Positions 60,199 to 64,000 of a stretch of DNA of 64,000 nucleotides are shown here, one piece after another; position 1 is the stretch's first letter, and the number at the start of each line of letters is the position of its first letter. A model generated the notes under the pieces. The model was not told the origin of the DNA. It was given only the letters and a program-made list of their open reading frames with translations, and made no database searches. A program made the translations under genes and the position numbers. This DNA comes from Cloacibacterium rupense (GTDB lineage Bacteria > Bacteroidota > Bacteroidia > Flavobacteriales > Weeksellaceae), in contig NZ_BMLV01000001.1 in NCBI RefSeq assembly GCF_014645495.1, positions 1-64,000 on the forward strand. The letters run 5' to 3'.

Positions 60199-60917
60199 AC
60201 TATTATTACATAGCACTTAATGTTTTCAGCTTTTTAATTCCATTTCTTTTCAGTTTTGAGAAAAAATGGATGAATTTTATCCGTTTTTGGAAGCCTTTCT
60301 TTCTAGCAATCATTATCGTAGGATTATTTTTTATCATTTGGGATATTTATTTTGCTTACCAAAACGTCTGGGGATTTAATGATGATTATCTCATCGGGAT
60401 CAGATGGTTTAAACTGCCTCTAGAAGAGTGGTTGTTTTTCCTCTTAATTCCCTATGCTAGCAATTTTATTCATTACTCTTTGGAATATTTTTTTCCAAAA
60501 TTAGAATTATCAAAAAGTGCAACTCAAGGTATTACCATTTTTCTTTTTGTAGTGAGTTTTGGCGTATTTGTTTGGAATTTAGATAAAATATATACCGCCT
60601 CTAGTTTTGGTTTGTTTGCTTTATTAATGCTTTTTCAACTGCTTTTTCAATGGAAGTACGCCAGAAGATTTTATATGAGTTTTATCGTGATTTATATTCC
60701 TTTCTTTTTTGTGAATTCTGCATTGACCGGCAGTTATTCTCAGGAACCAGTGGTGTTTTATGATGATGCAGAAAATTTAGGAATTAGAGTAGGAACTATG
60801 CCTTTAGAAGACAGCTTTTACTGTTTTTCAATGTTGTATAGTAGTGTTTTACTCTTCGAATATTTTAGAATAAAATGGAATTATTCTAAGAACATGTCTT
60901 TAAAATTAAATGACTAA
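60192..60917 (+). CDS. CrtYcd-type lycopene cyclase
   Basis: A 241-residue membrane protein with about seven hydrophobic segments, carrying both halves of the heterodimeric-type lycopene cyclase in one chain. Motif LPLEEWLFFLLIPYASNF in the first half and MPLEDSFYCFSMLYSSVLLF in the second, the (P)xE(E/D)xxFF/Y signatures of CrtYc and CrtYd. It cyclises lycopene to beta-carotene. The start is TTG (MQHYYYIALNVF), since no ATG precedes the first helix in frame; it lies within a heptamer repeat. The gap to crtZ is 51 bp. Confidence 0.88.
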   Translation: MQHYYYIALNVFSFLIPFLFSFEKKWMNFIRFWKPFFLAIIIVGLFFIIWDIYFAYQNVWGFNDDYLIGIRWFKLPLEEWLFFLLIPYASNFIHYSLEYFFPKLELSKSATQGITIFLFVVSFGVFVWNLDKIYTASSFGLFALLMLFQLLFQWKYARRFYMSFIVIYIPFFFVNSALTGSYSQEPVVFYDDAENLGIRVGTMPLEDSFYCFSMLYSSVLLFEYFRIKWNYSKNMSLKLND

Positions 60918-60920
60918 AAA

Positions 60921-61427
60921 ATGAAAATCAACATAACCAAGCAATCGGGAATTTATACCCTTACTTCTGAACAGATTTTACCTATTTCATTAGAAAAAGC
61001 GTGGGATTTTTTTAGTAAACCCACCAATTTAGACAAAATTACGCCTCGTGAAATGGATTTTAAAATTACTAATAATCCCCCTGATAATACGTATTTAGGT
61101 CAAATCATTACTTATAAAATCGGGGTTTTACCCATGATTAAAAGCAATTGGGTAACAGAAATTACTTATTTTGAAAGCCCTCTTAAAAATGAAAATAGAA
61201 AAGGTTTTTTCGTAGACGAACAACGCTTCGGACCATATGCCATGTGGCATCACGAACACCATTTCGAAGAAACAACAGATGGAAAGGTAAAAATGATAGA
61301 TATTGTCAATTTTAAATTACCAATGGGCATTTTGGGAGATTTTATGGCGGGTAAGTTTGTGAAAAATAAAGTGAAATTTATTTTCGAAAGCAGATACAAA
61401 ATATTAGAGCAAATATTAAAGACATGA
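60921..61427 (+). CDS. SRPBCC ligand-binding protein of the carotenoid operon
   Basis: A 168-residue START/Bet v1-like protein. ILPISLEKAWDFFSKPTNLD followed by KITPREMDFKITNNPP is the family start, and FGPYAMWHHEHHFEETTDGK with VNFKLPMGILGDFMAGKFVK completes the cavity and the C-terminal helix. Such proteins often sit next to carotenoid genes in Bacteroidota and may bind a hydrophobic pigment or lipid. It starts 3 bp after the cyclase and overlaps the next gene by four bases. Confidence 0.8.
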   Translation: MKINITKQSGIYTLTSEQILPISLEKAWDFFSKPTNLDKITPREMDFKITNNPPDNTYLGQIITYKIGVLPMIKSNWVTEITYFESPLKNENRKGFFVDEQRFGPYAMWHHEHHFEETTDGKVKMIDIVNFKLPMGILGDFMAGKFVKNKVKFIFESRYKILEQILKT

Positions 61428-62851
61428 AAATATTTCTTACAGGAGCTACTGGTTACATCGGAAAAAGACTTCTCATACAATTATTAGAAGAAGGTCATCA
61501 AGTGGTTTGTTCTGTAAGAGATAAAAAAAGATTAAGCCTAAAACTATACCATAATCATTTGGATAAAATAGAAATTATTGAGAATGATTTTTTAGACGAA
61601 AATACTTTGGCTAATATCCCAAAAGATATAGATTACGCTTATTATTTGGTGCATTCTATGTCTTCTAGTGATGGTGATTTTTTAGAAAAAGAAAAAATTT
61701 CTGCCCAAAATTTCAGAAAAGCACTAGAAAATACTTCAGTAAAACAAGTGGTTTTTCTCACGGGGATTATCAATGAAGAAAAATTGTCTAAACATCTGCA
61801 ATCTAGAAAAAATGTAGAACAAGCTCTAAAAAGCAATCACTATGCTTTAACTTGTCTCAGAGCAGGAATTATCGTGGGTTCTGGTAGTGCTTCTTTCGAA
61901 ATTATAAGAGATTTAGTAGAAAAATTACCCATAATGGTCGCTCCTAAATGGTTGAAAACCAAATGTCAACCCATTGCCATCCGAAACGTAATTCAGTTTT
62001 TGACAAAAGTTTTAGGCGTAGAAAAAACCTACCATCAAAATTATGATATTGCCAGTGATGACGTCTTGACTTACAAAGAAATGTTGCTGCAATATGCCGA
62101 AGTTAGAAGGCTAAAAAGATGGATCTTTACCGTTCCTGTAATGACCCCAAAACTGTCTTCTTACTGGTTGTATTTCATTACTTCTACTTCTTATTCTTTG
62201 GCGGTAAATTTAGTAGATAGTATGAAAATTGACGTGGTGGCTAAACCAAATTCTCTGGCTTCAGACTTGGGAATTCACTTATTTTCTTACAAGGAAGCCA
62301 TAAAAATGGCATTTGATAAAATCAAGCAAAATGATGTTTTGAGCAGTTGGTATGATTCTTTTACCAGTCAGTTTCACAGCAGAAATGTATGGCAATATTT
62401 GGAAGTTCCAGAGAAAGGTTGTTTCACAGATTTTAGAAAAATGAAGGTAGATGATGATGATTTGGCAATGGAAAGAGTTTTCAGTATTGGTGGTAAAACA
62501 GGTTGGTATTATGCCAATTTTCTTTGGAAAATTAGAGGGTTTTTAGACAAATTAATCGGTGGGGTAGGTTTAAGGCGTGGTCGCAGAAACCAAAACGAAC
62601 TAGAAGCAGGAGATTCTGTAGATTTTTGGCGCGTTTTATATGCCAATAAAGAAGAAAAAAGACTCTTGCTTTTTGCAGAAATGAAAGTTCCTGGAGAAGC
62701 TTGGTTAGAATTTTATATAAAAGATGGCGAGTTGCACCAAGAGGCTACTTTTAGACCATTGGGTTTATCAGGCAGATTGTATTGGTACTCTGTTTTGCCA
62801 TTCCACGGATTAATTTTTAACGGGATGCTCAGAAAATTAGCTGGTAAATAA
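61424..62851 (+). CDS. NAD(P)-binding SDR protein with C-terminal DUF2867
   Basis: A 475-residue protein. The N-terminal half is an extended-type Rossmann fold (MKIFLTGATGYIGKRLLIQL, then YAYYLVHSMSSSDGDFLEKE and LRAGIIVGSGSASFEIIRDL). The C-terminal half is a DUF2867 domain (SIGGKTGWYYANFLWKIRGF, then AEMKVPGEAWLEFYIKDGEL), related to START-like folds. The usual YxxxK is not evident. It overlaps the SRPBCC gene (ATGA) and is the last gene of the operon. A role in carotenoid modification or membrane lipid metabolism is inferred only from context. Confidence 0.85.
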   Translation: MKIFLTGATGYIGKRLLIQLLEEGHQVVCSVRDKKRLSLKLYHNHLDKIEIIENDFLDENTLANIPKDIDYAYYLVHSMSSSDGDFLEKEKISAQNFRKALENTSVKQVVFLTGIINEEKLSKHLQSRKNVEQALKSNHYALTCLRAGIIVGSGSASFEIIRDLVEKLPIMVAPKWLKTKCQPIAIRNVIQFLTKVLGVEKTYHQNYDIASDDVLTYKEMLLQYAEVRRLKRWIFTVPVMTPKLSSYWLYFITSTSYSLAVNLVDSMKIDVVAKPNSLASDLGIHLFSYKEAIKMAFDKIKQNDVLSSWYDSFTSQFHSRNVWQYLEVPEKGCFTDFRKMKVDDDDLAMERVFSIGGKTGWYYANFLWKIRGFLDKLIGGVGLRRGRRNQNELEAGDSVDFWRVLYANKEEKRLLLFAEMKVPGEAWLEFYIKDGELHQEATFRPLGLSGRLYWYSVLPFHGLIFNGMLRKLAGK

Positions 62852-62889
62852 ATTTAATTCTATAATTCGTCTTCCATCTTCCAACACAA

Positions 62890-64000
62890 TTATTCTACCG
62901 CTACAGAATCATCTCCACGCCCGTCTGCTACAGCAGTTGCATTGCCTTTTTCGTCTATGATAATCATTTCGGTTCTACCAATACCGCCACGTTTTTCGAA
63001 TTTATAATTTTTTTGTTCTAAAACTTTTAAAGTAGTCTGAGGAAAATTTTTCTCCACAAAAACCACTTCGGGCAACCATTGATGGTGGAATTTCGGAGCA
63101 TTAATTACAAAATTAGGACTAAGTTTAAAATCAATTGCATTGACAATGCTTTGATAAACAGAAGTAGGAATGGTAGTTCCGCCCGGAGTACCTACAACAA
63201 TAAAAGGTTTACCATTTTTTAAAACAATAGTCGGGGTCATAGAACTCAGCATTCTCTTGTTAGGGGCTATAGAATTAGCTTCTCCGCCTACCGCACCATA
63301 CATATTAGGAACACCAGGTTTTACAGAGAAATCATCCATTTCGTTATTTAGGAAATAACCACCTCCTTTTACCACGACTTTGCTGCCATAAAGTCCGTTG
63401 AGCGTGGTAGTTACAGAAACGGCATTGCCATATTTGTCAATGATGGATAAATGGGTAGTTTGTTCAGATTCTTTCGGTTGATTTACGATTTTACCAACTT
63501 CGGCACTTGGGGTAGCTTTTTCGAAACTGAAATTTTTCCAACGGTTTTTGAGGTATTCATCAGAAATCAGCATTTCGGTTTGGTTAGTAATGAAGTCAGG
63601 ATCGCCCATATATTCTGCACGGTCTGCATAGGCACGGCGCTCTGCTTCTACCATGATTTGCAATGCTTCTGGGGAATTGTGTTCGTATTTTTCTAAATTT
63701 TCATAGGAAGACATTTTCAGCATTTGCGCCAAAAGTGGTCCTCCACTAGAAGGAAGCGGCATAGAAATCACTTCGTGGTTTTTATAGTCGAAACTTAAAG
63801 CTTTTCTTTCTTTAGTTTTATAATTTTTAAGATCTTCTAGAGAGATAACGCCGTTTCCACGTTTCATTTCATCTACCAAAAGTTGAGCGTTTCTGCCTTC
63901 ATAGAAAGCTTTTTCACCATTTTTTTGAATTAGTTTTAAAGTATTTGCCAATTCTTTCTGAACTAAAATGTCTCCCTGTTTCCATGGAGTTTCTTTGGTA
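62890..64000 (-). CDS. ggt: Gamma-glutamyltransferase, N-terminus outside window
   Basis: The frame is open to the window edge, so the start is missing; the apparent TTG start at 63951 is internal. Visible is most of the enzyme. WKQGDILVQKELANTLKLIQ belongs to the large subunit. The autoprocessing site lies before the conserved Thr of EQTTHLSIIDKYGNAV, and VSVTTTLNGLYGSKV and SSMTPTIVLKNGKPF with GTPGGTTIPTSVYQSI follow. The enzyme cleaves glutathione and transfers the glutamyl group in the periplasm. It converges with the carotenoid operon. Confidence 0.95.
   Translation of the reverse strand, partial: TKETPWKQGDILVQKELANTLKLIQKNGEKAFYEGRNAQLLVDEMKRGNGVISLEDLKNYKTKERKALSFDYKNHEVISMPLPSSGGPLLAQMLKMSSYENLEKYEHNSPEALQIMVEAERRAYADRAEYMGDPDFITNQTEMLISDEYLKNRWKNFSFEKATPSAEVGKIVNQPKESEQTTHLSIIDKYGNAVSVTTTLNGLYGSKVVVKGGGYFLNNEMDDFSVKPGVPNMYGAVGGEANSIAPNKRMLSSMTPTIVLKNGKPFIVVGTPGGTTIPTSVYQSIVNAIDFKLSPNFVINAPKFHHQWLPEVVFVEKNFPQTTLKVLEQKNYKFEKRGGIGRTEMIIIDEKGNATAVADGRGDDSVAVE

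Overview
The window is AT-rich bacterial chromosome from a member of the Bacteroidota, most likely a flavobacterium of the Weeksellaceae (Chryseobacterium/Cloacibacterium-like). Four things support this. Genes lack Shine-Dalgarno sequences and have A-rich leaders. Several promoters match the Bacteroidota type (TTTG, about 20 bp, TAnnTTTG). Small lipoproteins with a Cys followed by Lys or Asn are common. The gene families are typical of the phylum: DUF3857 and DUF4197 proteins, an extended LysS, a lineage-type alpha-2-macroglobulin and CrtYcd-type carotenoid genes. No insertion sequence, prophage, CRISPR array, rRNA or known defence locus was seen. One tRNA (Arg, ACG) and one probable structured RNA of flavobacterial type are present.

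Layout. 1-9,060: envelope and housekeeping genes (SPFH protein, lipoproteins, tRNA-Arg, a metal/cobalamin-type binding protein, MtgA, a Gcr-family membrane protein, a DUF721 protein, RecF, a UbiA-like membrane protein). 9,078-15,020: a 1,980-residue alpha-2-macroglobulin family protein carrying a short stretch that looks like the SusC/TonB-plug signature. 15,400-19,680: a TolC-HlyD-ABC2 permease efflux operon without its own ATPase, then a Crp-family regulator. 19,780-24,710: small stand-alone enzymes (DUF1569, two VOC proteins, AHSA1, glutaminyl cyclase, deoxynucleoside kinase, ArsC-like). 24,740-32,150: mostly minus strand (TIGR01777 epimerase, DUF493, DUF4197, rpsF-rpsR-rplI, GNAT, lipoyl E2 acyltransferase, lipB). 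32,360-47,940: cytochrome c, lysS, gltB-gltD, gyrB, a DUF3857 transglutaminase-like protein, TM2, DUF3298 and lipid kinase genes.

The most distinctive region is 47,940-62,851, a divergent photoprotection island. Leftward from a TetR-type regulator run an ABC1/UbiB kinase, a 51-residue DUF2256 protein, a DASH cryptochrome, a photolyase of the (6-4)/FeS-BCP family that lacks the usual Cys-rich loop, a TIGR03643 protein, an SDR without the catalytic Tyr, a MarR regulator and a class I CPD photolyase. Rightward run ribA, crtI, crtB, an unknown exported protein, crtZ, a CrtYcd-type lycopene cyclase, an SRPBCC protein and an SDR-DUF2867 protein, predicting zeaxanthin. Inverted repeats in the 94-bp gap between the two arms are candidate TetR operators. 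The genes suggest coordinated light or photo-oxidative defence: carotenoid quenching, flavin supply, DNA photorepair and several uncharacterised accessory proteins.

The intergenic spaces hold two classes of short-period repeats, 7-bp and 10-bp, whose repeated word differs at each site or is only partly conserved. They often touch stop codons or leaders, including those of gyrB, rpsF and the lycopene cyclase gene.
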